From positions 1-64,000 of the forward strand of contig NZMW01000011.1 in assembly GCA_002694685.1 (NCBI GenBank): 64,000 nucleotides of DNA, written 5' to 3'. Shown here one piece after another: positions 54,796 to 64,000 of this stretch. The translations under genes were made by a program, and so were the position numbers. The DNA comes from Balneola sp. (GTDB lineage Bacteria > Bacteroidota > Rhodothermia > Balneolales > Balneolaceae). The number at the start of each line of letters is the position of its first letter. Position 1 is the first letter of the stretch. The notes under the pieces are model-generated. The model ran no database searches. It was not told where the DNA came from and saw only the letters and a program-made list of their open reading frames with translations.

Positions 54796-55166
54796 TAAGT
54801 CGTTTCTTCATCCCGGATGAGCAACAAGATTGCTGCGTGCGGGACGATTAAATATTTTTCGTTTTCAAATTCAATTTCATAAGCCTGCTTTTTCAGGAAG
54901 ATGGCTAAGTCGCCCTCAATGGCCTGCATGCCGATATACTTTGTATCTGTGCTTCCCTTCCATGTTTCTTCAATATCGGTATTGGGAATAGGATAGCCCG
55001 GTCCAGTCTTCACGATATAACCGCTTTGGATTTCCTCCTTCTCTTTGACCGAAGCCGGAAGCACCAATCCACTGCGCGTATGGGTTTCCATATCGCGGGG
55101 TTTGATGAGTACGCGATCACCTACTACAACAAATTTTTCAATAGAATTCAGATATTCTTGTATCAT
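54795..55166 (-). CDS. GroES-like co-chaperonin paralogue
   Basis: 123 residues with the Cpn10 fold: FVVVGDRVLIKP at the N-terminus, SGLVLPASVKEKEEIQSGYI (mobile-loop-like insert), VVKTGPG-type strand, and the roof and C-terminal strand YEIEFENEKYLIVPHAAILLL. It is about 25 residues longer than classical GroES and has no groEL beside it, so it is probably not the housekeeping copy. Coupled to the YitT-family gene. Confidence 0.82.
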   Translation of the reverse strand: MIQEYLNSIEKFVVVGDRVLIKPRDMETHTRSGLVLPASVKEKEEIQSGYIVKTGPGYPIPNTDIEETWKGSTDTKYIGMQAIEGDLAIFLKKQAYEIEFENEKYLIVPHAAILLLIRDEETT

Positions 55167-55243
55167 GTCTTTTGCTTTAGTTCAAAGATAAGGAATTTGA
55201 TACTTCAATAAACCGTTAGCGTGAATCATTCACACCACTAAAA

Positions 55244-55696
55244 ATGAACTTATCAAGAGCCACAATTTTTCTCTGCATAGCAGGAGTATTTACATCATAT
55301 GGACATTTCAAAAACCTTAAAAAAGATCCTTGTTGGGCAGAAGACGATTATTTGAGAGAGGTTATGGAACATTTCATTACAAGTGAGAATTGGTCGCCAG
55401 AGAGAATTGAAACCGGAACTACTCATTTATCCACCTCACAAATTGAACTGCTCACCAACTCACAAGATTTCCAGACCTGTGTAGATTTGAATGAAGAGTT
55501 TGAAGAAGCTATTGCAGCCACCTGGAACAATAATGACAGGAAATTTGACTTCAATTACTATAAAGCCGGGAATTTCTTTTTTGTTATAACTGGAATGGCT
55601 CAAAGTTCCGATCCGAATATTCTAGTATCGGGAGTTACCACAATTAGTATTTTTGATAACAATCTGAATGTTTTAGGTGGATATTCTTTCCGCTAA
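55244..55696 (+). CDS. Unknown exported protein
   Basis: 150 residues. The N-terminus (MNLSRATIFLCIAGVFTSYG) is a signal peptide or anchor, and the mature part has an acidic Trp-containing helix (WAEDDYLREVMEHF) and a beta-rich C-terminal half (NYYKAGNFFFVITGMAQSSD). No family recognised. It stands alone between divergent and codirectional genes, with an ATG 77 bases from the GroES-like start on the other strand. Confidence 0.65.
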   Translation: MNLSRATIFLCIAGVFTSYGHFKNLKKDPCWAEDDYLREVMEHFITSENWSPERIETGTTHLSTSQIELLTNSQDFQTCVDLNEEFEEAIAATWNNNDRKFDFNYYKAGNFFFVITGMAQSSDPNILVSGVTTISIFDNNLNVLGGYSFR

Positions 55697-55971
55697 CTAC
55701 AATATGTAAATGGAATTGGACTAAAAATCTCTTAAGTCTTATAGCCAGCCCATATAGTTGCTTTAACCCAACTTTATCGAGCGATGAATCAATCGGAATA
55801 GAAATGTGTATCTTCAACAGGACTTCACCCATATTGGAATCGTGCAGGGTTATTCTTTTGAAGATTCCTCGTACTATGATTGAGAGTCCTTCCAAACATA
55901 TTCTACTCGGAATGACTCTTATGTATTCTATCTTTGATTAATTTTGAATCGAGCTGTTTAACCTTCTTTTT

Positions 55972-56808
55972 ATGAACAACAAATTATGTGTAATCACCGG
56001 GGCTAATTCCGGTATCGGTTTTGAAACTACAAAGGCGCTGGCTAAACAAGGCGCATATATTGTGATGGTTTGCCGGAATGAAGACAAAGCTGAAGCTGCC
56101 CGCCAGCAGATCATTGATGAAACGTCAAATCCGGGCATTGAAATCGTGCTTTGTGATTTTGCCATCCAGTCTGAAATACGAACAGCGGCCGAACACATCA
56201 AAAAGAATTACGAGAAAATAGATGTGCTGATTAATAATCATGGCTTTGTTGCTGCTGAACGAGAAGAAACAGTAGATGGGCTGGAAAAGACTTTTGCCGT
56301 AAACCACATTGGCTACTTTTTATTCACCAATTTATTACTGGATCACATCAAAGCCTCCGACTATGCGCGTATTGTAAGCGTTGCTTCCGAAGCTCATAAA
56401 ACCGGAGAGTTTAATCCCGAAAACATTCAGCTTTCAGAGGGATTTTCTCCAATGAAAGCTTATGGGAATTCAAAGCTTTTCAACATTCTGTTCACTAAAG
56501 AGCTTGCTCATCGCCTAACTGAAACCCATGTAACTGCCAACTGCCTTCATCCGGGTGTAGTCGCTTCAAATTTCGCCCAAAGTGGCAGCTGGCTGTTGAG
56601 GACCTTCTTCACCATTGGAAAGCTGTTTATGGTTTCTCCAAAAAAGGGAGCCCAAACTTCTATTTATCTGGCTACATCTGATGATGTGGAGAATGTGAAT
56701 GGTGCTTACTTCAAAAACGAAAAAGCAGCCACACCAAGTAAAACCGCCCGAGATGCGGATGCTGCGGCAGAACTCTGGAAGATGAGTGAAAAGCTCTGTG
56801 GGATGTAA
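55972..56808 (+). CDS. Short-chain dehydrogenase/reductase (retinol-dehydrogenase-like)
   Basis: 278 residues. The NAD(P)-binding TGANSGIG (about 8-15), the NNHG strand motif (about 84-87) and the catalytic YGNSK (about 162-166, with the upstream Ser in VASEAH) are all present. It resembles the retinol dehydrogenase/WWOX branch of classical SDRs, which reduce aldehydes or ketones. The length is usual. It has no operon partner. Confidence 0.92.
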   Translation: MNNKLCVITGANSGIGFETTKALAKQGAYIVMVCRNEDKAEAARQQIIDETSNPGIEIVLCDFAIQSEIRTAAEHIKKNYEKIDVLINNHGFVAAEREETVDGLEKTFAVNHIGYFLFTNLLLDHIKASDYARIVSVASEAHKTGEFNPENIQLSEGFSPMKAYGNSKLFNILFTKELAHRLTETHVTANCLHPGVVASNFAQSGSWLLRTFFTIGKLFMVSPKKGAQTSIYLATSDDVENVNGAYFKNEKAATPSKTARDADAAAELWKMSEKLCGM

Positions 56809-57099
56809 ATCAGTAAAAGAATTCATTGTTGTAGAAGTAAGGTGTGTCAAATAAGAACCAATATTCAAGCTTCTGATACTTGGCTACTACCCTAAATCGA
56901 CACAAACATTTGCAGATCCCTCGTATATGACATCGAAACATCCCTTACACTTTGCTCTCGGGATGACAATTAAGTAAAAACAGCCATTAGAAAGGTTATT
57001 ACATCGTATCCAACGCCGTTGTCATTTCGAATGAAATGAGAAATCTAAGGATGAAAAGCTCGACATTCGTTGCCTGTTTTAGAAAAAATATCCTGACAT
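56809..57099. repeat. Intergenic repeat-like region
   Basis: About 290 bases without a gene. It contains CTCGGGATGACA (around 56955) and, in inverted sense, GTCATTTCGAATGAAATGAG followed by AAATCT (around 57023). These word pairs resemble a non-coding dispersed repeat seen in many Bacteroidota intergenic regions; membership here is inferred by resemblance. Confidence 0.5.
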
Positions 57100-57132
57100 A
57101 AAAAAGCCCGAACTAACTGAATAGTCCGGGCT
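57100..57132 (-). terminator. Terminator of the small membrane-protein gene
   Basis: On the minus strand AGCCCGGAC pairs with GTTCGGGCT (one mismatch/bulge), followed by TTTTTT. It lies about 25 bases past the 57155 stop. Confidence 0.85.
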
Positions 57133-57154
57133 CGATTTCTTAAATACCTGAATG

Positions 57155-57358
57155 CTACTTAATATTCATTTTTGAGATTACAATACCTGCCACCAATACT
57201 ACAGCTGAAATGATGATTGGAGTATAATCTCCTGTACTTATTGCTACATCTGCTCCAAATGCTTCAAATGATTCGGAGTTTTCAAAATATTGGTACCCAT
57301 AGAAAATAATGCCGATTAATCCACCGGCTGTTAAAATTCCACCAATCGCCTTTTTCAT
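57155..57358 (-). CDS. Small two-helix membrane protein (DUF3185-like)
   Basis: 67 residues with one hydrophobic helix at each end (about 4-24 and 47-64) and an acidic periplasmic loop (FENSESFEAFGADV). The arrangement resembles DUF3185-type small membrane proteins, although the match is weak. It has its own terminator, and an A/T-rich upstream region. Confidence 0.65.
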   Translation of the reverse strand: MKKAIGGILTAGGLIGIIFYGYQYFENSESFEAFGADVAISTGDYTPIIISAVVLVAGIVISKMNIK

Positions 57359-57437
57359 AATTAGTTGTTTTGTTTGTATTCACCTTATTAAAGACTTTAA
57401 GTGGCATTTTGTTTCATATTTTTATGTAAAACACATA

Positions 57438-57468
57438 AAAAAAGCCCTTATCACTACAATAAAGGCTT
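57438..57468 (-). terminator. Terminator of the DUF411 gene
   Basis: On the minus strand AAAGCC-TTTAT pairs with ATAAG-GGCTTT, followed by TTTTTT. It begins about 55 bases after the DUF411 stop. Confidence 0.8.
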
Positions 57469-57523
57469 TGTCAATTTCAAAAAATTCAGATTTCGGGCAT
57501 CCGCCGCGAAATAACTGCTAAGT

Positions 57524-58006
57524 TTAGTAAGAAGAGAACACGCTGGTGGTTCCGTCTTTCTTCAGCAAAAGCACGTCGTAACTGTCCGGCATTTGTCCCG
57601 GCATTTCCATTCCCGGTGAGCCTGTTGGCATTCCCGGCACGGCAAGTCCGATAGCATCAGGTTTTTCTTTTAGAAGGCGTTCTACATCAGCTCTGGGTAC
57701 GTGACCTTCAACCACATAATCACCAATCATTGCGGTGTGGCAAGACGCCATTTCGCGAGAAATTCCATTCTGTTGTTTCACCTGCATCAAAACAGGAGTT
57801 GGTACTTCTTCAACTGCAAAATCTCCTTCCATCATATGACTGCCCCATCGGGTACAGCACTCACAACCTTGATTCTTATACATTACCACCTCGGTCTTGT
57901 CGGACATCATGTTGCTTGCGGAACTTCCCGGCCAAAATAGATAACCGGCAACACCCGCTGTTACCAATAGTCCAATAATCAATATCTTATTATTACTCAT
58001 GTTCAA
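57524..58006 (-). CDS. DUF411-family metal-binding protein
   Basis: 160 residues. An N-terminal helix (about 5-25) exports or anchors it. The DUF411 domain carries GCECCTRWGSHM (Cys ligands), ASCHTAMIGDYVVEGHVP (conserved Cys-His and Gly-His) and AIGLAVPGMPTGSPGME. DUF411 proteins are periplasmic and are linked to copper or silver handling. It lies between the small membrane protein and the copper ATPase, fitting a copper-homeostasis neighbourhood. Confidence 0.88.
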   Translation of the reverse strand: MNMSNNKILIIGLLVTAGVAGYLFWPGSSASNMMSDKTEVVMYKNQGCECCTRWGSHMMEGDFAVEEVPTPVLMQVKQQNGISREMASCHTAMIGDYVVEGHVPRADVERLLKEKPDAIGLAVPGMPTGSPGMEMPGQMPDSYDVLLLKKDGTTSVFSSY

Positions 58007-58160
58007 TCTTTGTTTTTAAAAATGATTTGCGTCAAGATAACTCTCTTTCGGCAATTTTGTTTTATCAGAGCTATCAAAATAAGTTAAAGGTTGAGGGGTT
58101 AGTAAAATGGTTCTTCTATGCTGGGGCATTCTGGTTGCTCTGCTGCGGAAGCTTAACTTG

Positions 58161-58271
58161 AGGCTGAGCCTCAGACGTACATTACGGAGCGGAGCTCCGT
58201 AACGAGGTTTGGACTACAAAACAACAACAAGCCCTACCCATTCATCAGACGAGCTGTAGTCGTCAGATGAA
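58161..58271. repeat. Cluster of three inverted repeats between DUF411 and copA
   Basis: Three hairpins follow one another: TGAGGCT/AGCCTCA (58161-58175, 1-base loop), TTACGGAGC/GCTCCGTAA (58184-58204, GGA loop), and CATCAGACGA/TCGTCAGATG (58245-58271, one mismatch). None has a T-run. The gap (58007-58311) holds no gene. It could be a dispersed repeat, or a processing or regulatory RNA downstream of copA. Confidence 0.7.
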
Positions 58272-58311
58272 GATGTGGGAATGGATTGTGACTCTTTGCC
58301 TATCAATTATG

Positions 58312-60576
58312 CTAATCCAGCTTCGCCTTTCCTAATCTTCTTGAATTAAAAACTACATTTATTGAACTAAATGCCATCGCTGCTTCGGCGAGTAGTGGAT
58401 GGAGCCATCCTACGAAAGCCAGCGGAATCATGATCAGGTTGTAGAAGAAGGCCCAGAATAGGTTTTGCTTAATTTTTGTGAAGGTTTTATTGCTGAGATT
58501 TATCGCACGAATCACGGCTGACAAATCTCCTTTCACCAATACTATATCGCCGGATTCAATCGCCACATCGGTTCCGGTTCCAATAGCAATCCCAACATCC
58601 GCAAGGGTAAGCGCCGGGGCATCATTAATTCCATCGCCTACCATCGCCACTACTTTTCCGGCTTCTTGTAATTTTCGTATCTCATCTGATTTTTGGTCGG
58701 GCAGCACTTCCGCAATCACCTCATCAATCCCAACCTGATTGGCAATAGCCCGGGCTGTTTTTTGATTATCGCCTGTCAGCATGATGGTTTGTAATCCAAG
58801 TTTCTTCAGCTCTGAAATGGCCTGCTTGCTGTCTTCTTTAACTTCATCGGCAATTCCGACGAGCCCTACTAACTTTCCGGCATAGCTTATATAGACGGCC
58901 GTTTTAGCCTGTTCTTCCAGTTTCGCTTTTTGGGATGAAGCCTCCTCATCCACTTCGATACCAAGCTCTTCCATCAATCCTGAAGTTCCAACCCCGACGG
59001 CACCTTCAGCCAAGATGGCCTTCACTCCTTTTCCCGTGATACTTTCAAATCCCGTGACAGAAATCAGCTCCAGCTCTTTTTCTTTGGCGTGATGTACAAC
59101 CGCCTGAGCCAATGGATGTTCAGAATTATGCTCCACCGATGCCGCCCATTTCAACACCTCTTCTTCTGAATTTTCTCCAAAAGTGATTACGTCGGTAACC
59201 GTTGGTTTTCCTTTGGTGATGGTGCCCGTTTTGTCCAACACAATGGCATTCACATCTTTCATTCGCTGAATGGCTTCCCCTTTTCGGATGAGGATTCCGT
59301 TTTCAGCTCCCAGTCCGGAGCCTACCATCAATGCGGTTGGTGTAGCCAAGCCTAAGGCACAGGGACAAGCAATGACCAGCACCGCTATCATTGCATAAAA
59401 CGCCAACGCCGTTGAGCCTAAATCCGGATTTACCCAGGGAAGGAAACTGGCAGCCCATTCAACAATACCACCAAAGAAAGTGGGAAAAATAAGCCAAAGA
59501 GCTAAGGTCATTACGGCAAGTACTAATACCACGGGGACAAATACTTTGGTCACACGATCGGCGAAATCCTGTATAGGAATTTTACTCCCCTGCGCCTCTT
59601 CTACCATTTTAATCACCTGATTCAGGAAGGTATCTTTTCCGACTTTGGTAGCCTTCACTTTTAACACACTGTTGGTGTTTAGTGTAGCGCCAATAACCTC
59701 GTCGCCTGCTGATTTTTCTACCGGCATGGATTCTCCTGTAGCAATAGATTCATCCACGCTGCTGGTGCCTTCAACAATTTCTCCATCGGTAGGAATCTTC
59801 TCTCCCGGTCGAACCAGCATTACATCACCCAACTTTAATTCCTTAATTGGGATTTTTACTTCTTCCCCATCTCGAATAACGGATGCTTCTTTTGCTCCCA
59901 GCGTTAATAGCTTTCGGATGGCTTGAGATGCACTTCCCTTGGCTTTGGTTTCGATAAATCGTCCGGTCAAATGGAAAGCCATAATCATACCACCAATCAT
60001 GGCGAAACTGTGGAAATCCGGTCCATAGCCTAGTTCATGAGACAGCTTCACAAATCCTGTAGAAAGCGAAGCTAATGCCCCGATGGCGATCAGCACATCC
60101 ATGTTGGGACTCAAGTTCAACGAAGACTTCCACGCACTTTTAATGGTTTCCCAGCCGGGTACAAAAATGGCAAAACCGGAGAGCAAGATCATTCCGGCCT
60201 CCATTCCCACAGGTCCCAAAAACATATAGCCGGAAATCCACATAGGCAGCATCCATAAGATCATGATGGCTGTCGGAATGCCGGACCAAATCATGTTCCA
60301 TTTCGCCACTTCAAATTTCTTCTGCTCTCGCTCTTCAACCTGCTCAGCTTTAGATTTGGTCTCAGATTCATCCCGAACCAAGGTATAACCCGCTTTGGAA
60401 ATCGCTTCAGCAAAATCATCCGTACTGATGTTGCCTTCATATTCTACAATGGCAGATTCGGTAGCAAGGTTAACACTGGCAGACTTCACCCCTTCCAACG
60501 ACTCAAGTTGTTTATCTACCGCATTGGCACATCCGGCACAATGCATCCCGTCAATTTGAAGTGTGGCCTTTTCCAT
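58312..60576 (-). CDS. copA: Copper-translocating P1B-type ATPase
   Basis: 754 residues. A heavy-metal-binding domain (about 1-70, MHCAGCA) is followed by eight membrane helices. The ion-path motif is CPCAL (about 404-408), the phosphorylated Asp is in DKTGTIT (about 446-452), and the hinge is [12 protein letters not shown] (about 650-661). TGES and the HP locus (SEHPLA) are present. It exports Cu(I) from the cytoplasm. It follows the CopZ-like gene by 4 bases, the classical coupling of chaperone and pump. Length is normal. Confidence 0.95.
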   Translation of the reverse strand: MEKATLQIDGMHCAGCANAVDKQLESLEGVKSASVNLATESAIVEYEGNISTDDFAEAISKAGYTLVRDESETKSKAEQVEEREQKKFEVAKWNMIWSGIPTAIMILWMLPMWISGYMFLGPVGMEAGMILLSGFAIFVPGWETIKSAWKSSLNLSPNMDVLIAIGALASLSTGFVKLSHELGYGPDFHSFAMIGGMIMAFHLTGRFIETKAKGSASQAIRKLLTLGAKEASVIRDGEEVKIPIKELKLGDVMLVRPGEKIPTDGEIVEGTSSVDESIATGESMPVEKSAGDEVIGATLNTNSVLKVKATKVGKDTFLNQVIKMVEEAQGSKIPIQDFADRVTKVFVPVVLVLAVMTLALWLIFPTFFGGIVEWAASFLPWVNPDLGSTALAFYAMIAVLVIACPCALGLATPTALMVGSGLGAENGILIRKGEAIQRMKDVNAIVLDKTGTITKGKPTVTDVITFGENSEEEVLKWAASVEHNSEHPLAQAVVHHAKEKELELISVTGFESITGKGVKAILAEGAVGVGTSGLMEELGIEVDEEASSQKAKLEEQAKTAVYISYAGKLVGLVGIADEVKEDSKQAISELKKLGLQTIMLTGDNQKTARAIANQVGIDEVIAEVLPDQKSDEIRKLQEAGKVVAMVGDGINDAPALTLADVGIAIGTGTDVAIESGDIVLVKGDLSAVIRAINLSNKTFTKIKQNLFWAFFYNLIMIPLAFVGWLHPLLAEAAMAFSSINVVFNSRRLGKAKLD

Positions 60577-60580
60577 TAGT

Positions 60581-60799
60581 TTATGATTTTACGCCTGTCA
60601 TTTTATATCCGGCTTTTTCGATTGCTTCTTCAAAATCTGAGTGCTTTAAACCCGCTTCGGCATACGAAACTTCTGCTGTTTCATTCTTCAAATTCACCGA
60701 TGCAGTTACAACGCCATCTAATGAACTCAAGGCTGATTCCACGCTGTCGGCGCAGCCACTGCATCCCATTCCTGATACTTTTAAAACTGTTGTTTTCAT
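60581..60799 (-). CDS. copZ: CopZ-like copper chaperone (HMA domain)
   Basis: 72 residues, a single heavy-metal-associated domain. The ligand motif [11 protein letters not shown] (about 10-20) is present with a normal beta-alpha-beta-beta-alpha-beta length. The chaperone carries Cu(I) to the ATPase encoded just downstream. The promoter region upstream (60800-61137) would carry any copper-responsive site, but none was recognised. Confidence 0.9.
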   Translation of the reverse strand: MKTTVLKVSGMGCSGCADSVESALSSLDGVVTASVNLKNETAEVSYAEAGLKHSDFEEAIEKAGYKMTGVKS

Positions 60800-61137
60800 A
60801 GCATATATTTTTGTTTACTTATTAATTCTAATTTAACTGCTTTGATAGACTTGTGAATGCATAATACTGATGAATGTTTATCGAATTATGTTTGGCAGGT
60901 AATGTTCTATCTTCGCGGCAGGGTTGAAGCCCTTTGCTTGTGTAATGGAATATATTTTTCCCTGAATGAATGGTGAGCGAAGCGAAAAAGCATTCCCGTA
61001 AACAAGCTGGGCGTTCACGGCTGGTCTTGAGCCTCACATAATTTATAGATCATCCATAAACCAATTTTTGCAATTTTTCTCCTCCAAAGTTTTTATCCTC
61101 ATCTATCATTTTTAAAGACTCAATCTTTGTCCAACCT
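60800..61137. other. Intergenic region upstream of copZ and the S9 peptidase
   Basis: About 340 bases. A short palindromic AGGGTTGAAGCCCT-like sequence lies near 60920 and a GAGCGAAGCGAAAAAGC stretch near 60975; the text looks like an intergenic repeat. A minus-strand frame at 60828-61037 shows no coding character. No gene was accepted. Confidence 0.5.
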
Positions 61138-63210
61138 ATGAAAAAACTGATTCCAATTACTTTAGCACTCCTTCTTTTTGGGGCTGACCTTTTTGCCCAA
61201 CAGTTTCCTGAAAAGCTAACGATGAAGGATATTTTTCATGAGCCTTTTATCCCGGGAACGCGTCCGTCTTTTTCTCATTTCTCTCCGGATGGAAAAACCA
61301 TCTATTATTCTGCCAGTGATTCTGCAACTTCCGATACTGATTTATATCAGGTTGGATTGAGCGGCAGGAATAAACAAGAAGCTCCGAATGATGTAGTGAG
61401 GAACTATGAGCTTTCTCCTGATGGGAATCATGTTCTCTATATCGAGAATGGTGATCTGGTATTAGCCGACAAAGATTTTGAAAACAAACGAGTAGTTGTT
61501 GCCTCAAAAGGTTTTGATTACAGCCCTGAGTGGAGCGCCGATGGTTCTCGCTTTGCCTTCATCCAAAATGGAGATGTATGGGTTTCCGGTGTTGAACAAG
61601 CATTTATGAAGCAGATTACGGATCGAGAAGAAGGTCGCGCAGGTTATGGAATTGAGGGCTGGGCTGGTGATAAACTCGTGCTTTCACAAACAGACCGCTC
61701 AGATTACCGGACCGTTTACTTCCCGGAATACAACGATACATTTGTTGATCCCGGCCGTTCCAGTCGCGGTATCCCAACCCGCGTAATCTCTATTGCAGGT
61801 GTTGATTCCGGTGATGTTGAAATCATTTTTACTCATAAAGGATATTTAAATACCAGTGTGAGTGCATCCGGTAATTTTCTCGCTATCGATCAGATTGATC
61901 CTCCTATGAAAAACCGAAAAATTACGGTTTATAACGTGAATACCCTGGAAGCCAAAACGCTTTTTGAGGATTCTACTGAGGGCTGGATGTATAACACCAA
62001 TCTTGAATTTGCTCCCGCTACCGATCGCCTAATGTTTCAGAGTGAGCAAGATGGGTGGAATCATATCTATACCGTCAACCCTGATGGCACCGGGTTTGAA
62101 CAGCACACCTTTGGAGAGTATGATATTCCATGGGCAACATGGATGAATGAGCGAACCATTGTGATGGCTACTTCAGAAATGGATCCGGGCGAAATTCAGC
62201 TAAATAAGTTGGACATCATTACCAATCTCCCCACCAAATTAACAACAGCAGAAGGTTACCGAAGAGATTTTGAACTGAGTCACGACCGTCGATATGTGGT
62301 CTATGAAAAAACGTATTTCAATGAGCCCTTTGAGTTGTATGCAATAGATACCATGATCCCGAATCGGGAAACTCAACTTACCAATACGGTTCCGGATTCT
62401 TTTTACGAATACAACTGGCAGGAAGAAGAGTATGTAAAGGTAACCAGCCGTGATGGTGAAACCCGCTTATCAATGTCCGTACTTAAGCCAGAAAGGAGAA
62501 ACCCGGAGGGTAATCCGGTAGTGGTTTTTGTTCATGGTGCCGGTTCGTTACAGAACGTGTATAAAGGCTGGTCAAATAATTACTGGCGCGAATACATGTT
62601 CCACCAATACCTGACGCATCAGGGATATTACGTGATTGAAGTTGATTACAGACACAGCACCGGTTACGGGCGCAAGTTCAGAGAAGACGTCACCAACTGG
62701 ATGGGTAAATATGAAACCGAAGATATCGAAGACGGCTTGGCCTTCCTTGCCGATAATTATGATAAAGCCGATACTTCCCGAGTAGGAATTTATGGTGGAA
62801 GTTATGGAGGCTTTATGGCCCTTTATGCTGTTGGAGTTTCCCCCGAACACTTCGATGCAGCGGCTGGTCTCCGCTCCGTTACCAATTGGGAAAATTACTA
62901 TTATGCTAACCCTTGGTACACCTTACCCCGTTTAGGAACTCCGGAAGATAATCCGGAAAACTATGCCCGAAGTTCACCCCTGACTTATGCTGACTCTCTG
63001 GAACAGCCCGTGATTCTCCTTCATGGCCTGACCGATGACAATGTTGGATTTCAGGATGCGGTACAATACATCGAAGTTCTTATCCAATCCGGAAATGAGG
63101 ATTTTGAGATGATGATGTATCCGACTGAGCGACATAGTTTTCAGGATGAAGATGCCTGGTATGACGAATACCGACGTATTTACGAGTTCTTTAACAAGCA
63201 CTTGAAATAG
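61138..63210 (+). CDS. S9-family prolyl oligopeptidase (DPP-type), secreted
   Basis: 690 residues. Signal peptide (about 1-21, ending LFAQ), a beta-propeller-like region (about 30-430, with FSHFSPDGKTIYYSA and WSADGSRFAFIQ) and an alpha/beta hydrolase domain (about 440-690). The nucleophile Ser is in GIYGGSYGGFMA; Asp in HGLTDDNVGFQD and His in YPTERHSF complete the triad. It would release dipeptides from peptides in the periplasm. No operon partner is evident; the downstream gene is codirectional after 60 bases. Confidence 0.93.
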   Translation: MKKLIPITLALLLFGADLFAQQFPEKLTMKDIFHEPFIPGTRPSFSHFSPDGKTIYYSASDSATSDTDLYQVGLSGRNKQEAPNDVVRNYELSPDGNHVLYIENGDLVLADKDFENKRVVVASKGFDYSPEWSADGSRFAFIQNGDVWVSGVEQAFMKQITDREEGRAGYGIEGWAGDKLVLSQTDRSDYRTVYFPEYNDTFVDPGRSSRGIPTRVISIAGVDSGDVEIIFTHKGYLNTSVSASGNFLAIDQIDPPMKNRKITVYNVNTLEAKTLFEDSTEGWMYNTNLEFAPATDRLMFQSEQDGWNHIYTVNPDGTGFEQHTFGEYDIPWATWMNERTIVMATSEMDPGEIQLNKLDIITNLPTKLTTAEGYRRDFELSHDRRYVVYEKTYFNEPFELYAIDTMIPNRETQLTNTVPDSFYEYNWQEEEYVKVTSRDGETRLSMSVLKPERRNPEGNPVVVFVHGAGSLQNVYKGWSNNYWREYMFHQYLTHQGYYVIEVDYRHSTGYGRKFREDVTNWMGKYETEDIEDGLAFLADNYDKADTSRVGIYGGSYGGFMALYAVGVSPEHFDAAAGLRSVTNWENYYYANPWYTLPRLGTPEDNPENYARSSPLTYADSLEQPVILLHGLTDDNVGFQDAVQYIEVLIQSGNEDFEMMMYPTERHSFQDEDAWYDEYRRIYEFFNKHLK

Positions 63211-63272
63211 ATCTCTTTTTTGAAATGTATTCTTAGTATAAAAGGTTATCATCGAGGACTAAATTACTCCCT

Positions 63273-64000
63273 ATGAACCTATTTACTAAAATCATGATCT
63301 GGATTTTCGGTGCGGCGGCACTTTTCGCATTGATTATTGTCATACTTGGCAAAACCTTTTCCCAGCCAGGCTATGATGGTCCGGAATCCAATCACTTCAA
63401 TGGTACTACCTTCGAAAATACAGGAGATGTTCCATCCAAAGGGTTTCTCGATGTAATGAAATGGTACCTGAATCGGGATCAAGGGGAATGGAAAGAAATA
63501 CCAGAAGAGGAAGTTGTTTTTGCTGAACGCCCAGCTGACAATGTGACCTCGGGAATGAAAATCACTTACGTCAATCACTCCACCTTTCTCATACAAACAG
63601 CAGGAGTTAATATTCTCACCGACCCTGTTTGGAGTGAGCGAGTGAGTCCGCTTGATTTCGCCGGCCCTAAGAGGTTCCGGCCTGCCGGAGTAAAATTTGA
63701 AGACCTTCCGCCCATCAACTTGGTATTGATCAGCCACAACCATTATGATCACTTAGATATTGAGACCCTAAAGAAGCTAAATGAAAATTTCAGCCCACGT
63801 TTTATTGTGCCATTAGGCGTTGACCGATACCTCACTGAAGAAGGCCTCGAAAATATATCTCCGATTGACTGGTGGCAGTCAAAACCTATTGACAGTGACA
63901 TCACTATTCACTCCGTTGAAGCCCAGCATTTCTCAGCACGTGGTTTATTTGATAGAGATAAAACATTGTGGACCGGATATGTTATCGATACACCAACCGG
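63273..64000 (+). CDS. UlaG/NAPE-PLD-like metallo-beta-lactamase-fold protein (cut by window end)
   Basis: At least 242 residues, running off the right edge without a stop. One N-terminal membrane helix (about 9-27) is followed by a metallo-beta-lactamase fold: TYVNHSTFLIQT, ILTDPVWSERVSP, then the metal ligands in ISHNHYDHLD and a later HSVEAQHFSARG. The order and spacing fit N-acyl-phosphatidylethanolamine-hydrolysing phospholipase D-like enzymes. The ATG at 63273 follows ACTCCCT. It lies 62 bases after the S9 peptidase. Confidence 0.85.
   Translation, partial: MNLFTKIMIWIFGAAALFALIIVILGKTFSQPGYDGPESNHFNGTTFENTGDVPSKGFLDVMKWYLNRDQGEWKEIPEEEVVFAERPADNVTSGMKITYVNHSTFLIQTAGVNILTDPVWSERVSPLDFAGPKRFRPAGVKFEDLPPINLVLISHNHYDHLDIETLKKLNENFSPRFIVPLGVDRYLTEEGLENISPIDWWQSKPIDSDITIHSVEAQHFSARGLFDRDKTLWTGYVIDTPT

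Noticed and set aside
60828-61037. 69-codon minus-strand frame upstream of copZ
   Set aside because: The translation is Arg/Cys/Ser-rich with no domain, in a repeat-like intergenic region; it looks like a chance frame.
1-64000. CRISPR array, rRNA operon, conjugation machinery or phage structural genes
   Set aside because: No regularly spaced repeats with unique spacers, no rRNA sequence, and no relaxase, VirB/Tra, capsid or tail protein was recognised on either strand.

Overview
The window looks like a chromosome segment from a marine Bacteroidota-type bacterium, most likely the Balneolaeota (Gracilimonas/Balneola-like). This is inferred from the type IX secretion tail with a YPNPFNP motif (9925-12171), a TamA/TamB pair, few strong Shine-Dalgarno sites and A+T-rich intergenic DNA. 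No 16S gene is present, so the assignment is inference.

Region 1 (1-7012) is accessory DNA. It holds a type III restriction-modification pair (mod 3124-4944, res 276-2924), two small unknown genes (one DUF2188) and a tyrosine integrase that reads leftward, away from a tRNA-Pro(GGG) gene at 7013-7086.

Region 2 (7033-29175) is an integrated island of about 22.1 kb. Its ends are an exact 55-bp direct repeat: the 3' part of tRNA-Pro (7033-7087) and a second copy of that part (29121-29175). An imperfect 21-bp repeat lies just inside each end. The island carries a second integrase, a SEFIR-domain putative defence protein, a secreted GLUG/fibronectin-type protein, a Y-family DNA polymerase with a divergent unknown gene, an SRAP/HMCES abasic-site protein, a DUF3987 primase-like protein and a six-gene type I restriction operon. 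In that operon, between hsdS and hsdR, sit a five-helix membrane protein, an ImmA/IrrE-type regulator and a DUF4411 PIN-like protein. A tRNA-like sequence with an encoded CCA lies just upstream of hsdM on the same strand. The right end holds an excisionase-like gene and a tyrosine recombinase that has lost most catalytic residues.

Region 3 (29176-35944) starts with gene debris: a glycosyltransferase pseudogene, an outer-membrane-protein remnant and a truncated GT4 gene. A possible lipid-headgroup cluster follows: a PLD-family enzyme, a CDP-alcohol phosphatidyltransferase, an MMPL/RND exporter, and a PhnW-like aminotransferase whose 5' end appears broken.

Region 4 (36366-64000) is ordinary chromosome: a GAF-SpoIIE phosphatase, secreted or lipoprotein genes, copper handling (PCuAC, SCO1, DUF411, CopA, CopZ), a cation diffusion facilitator, a zinc carboxypeptidase, TamA-TamB, a Tat-exported metallo-beta-lactamase-fold enzyme overlapping a small zinc-ribbon gene, YitT coupled to an orphan GroES-like gene, an SDR, an S9 peptidase and a UlaG/NAPE-PLD-like gene cut by the window end. 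Several intergenic gaps hold inverted-repeat clusters.
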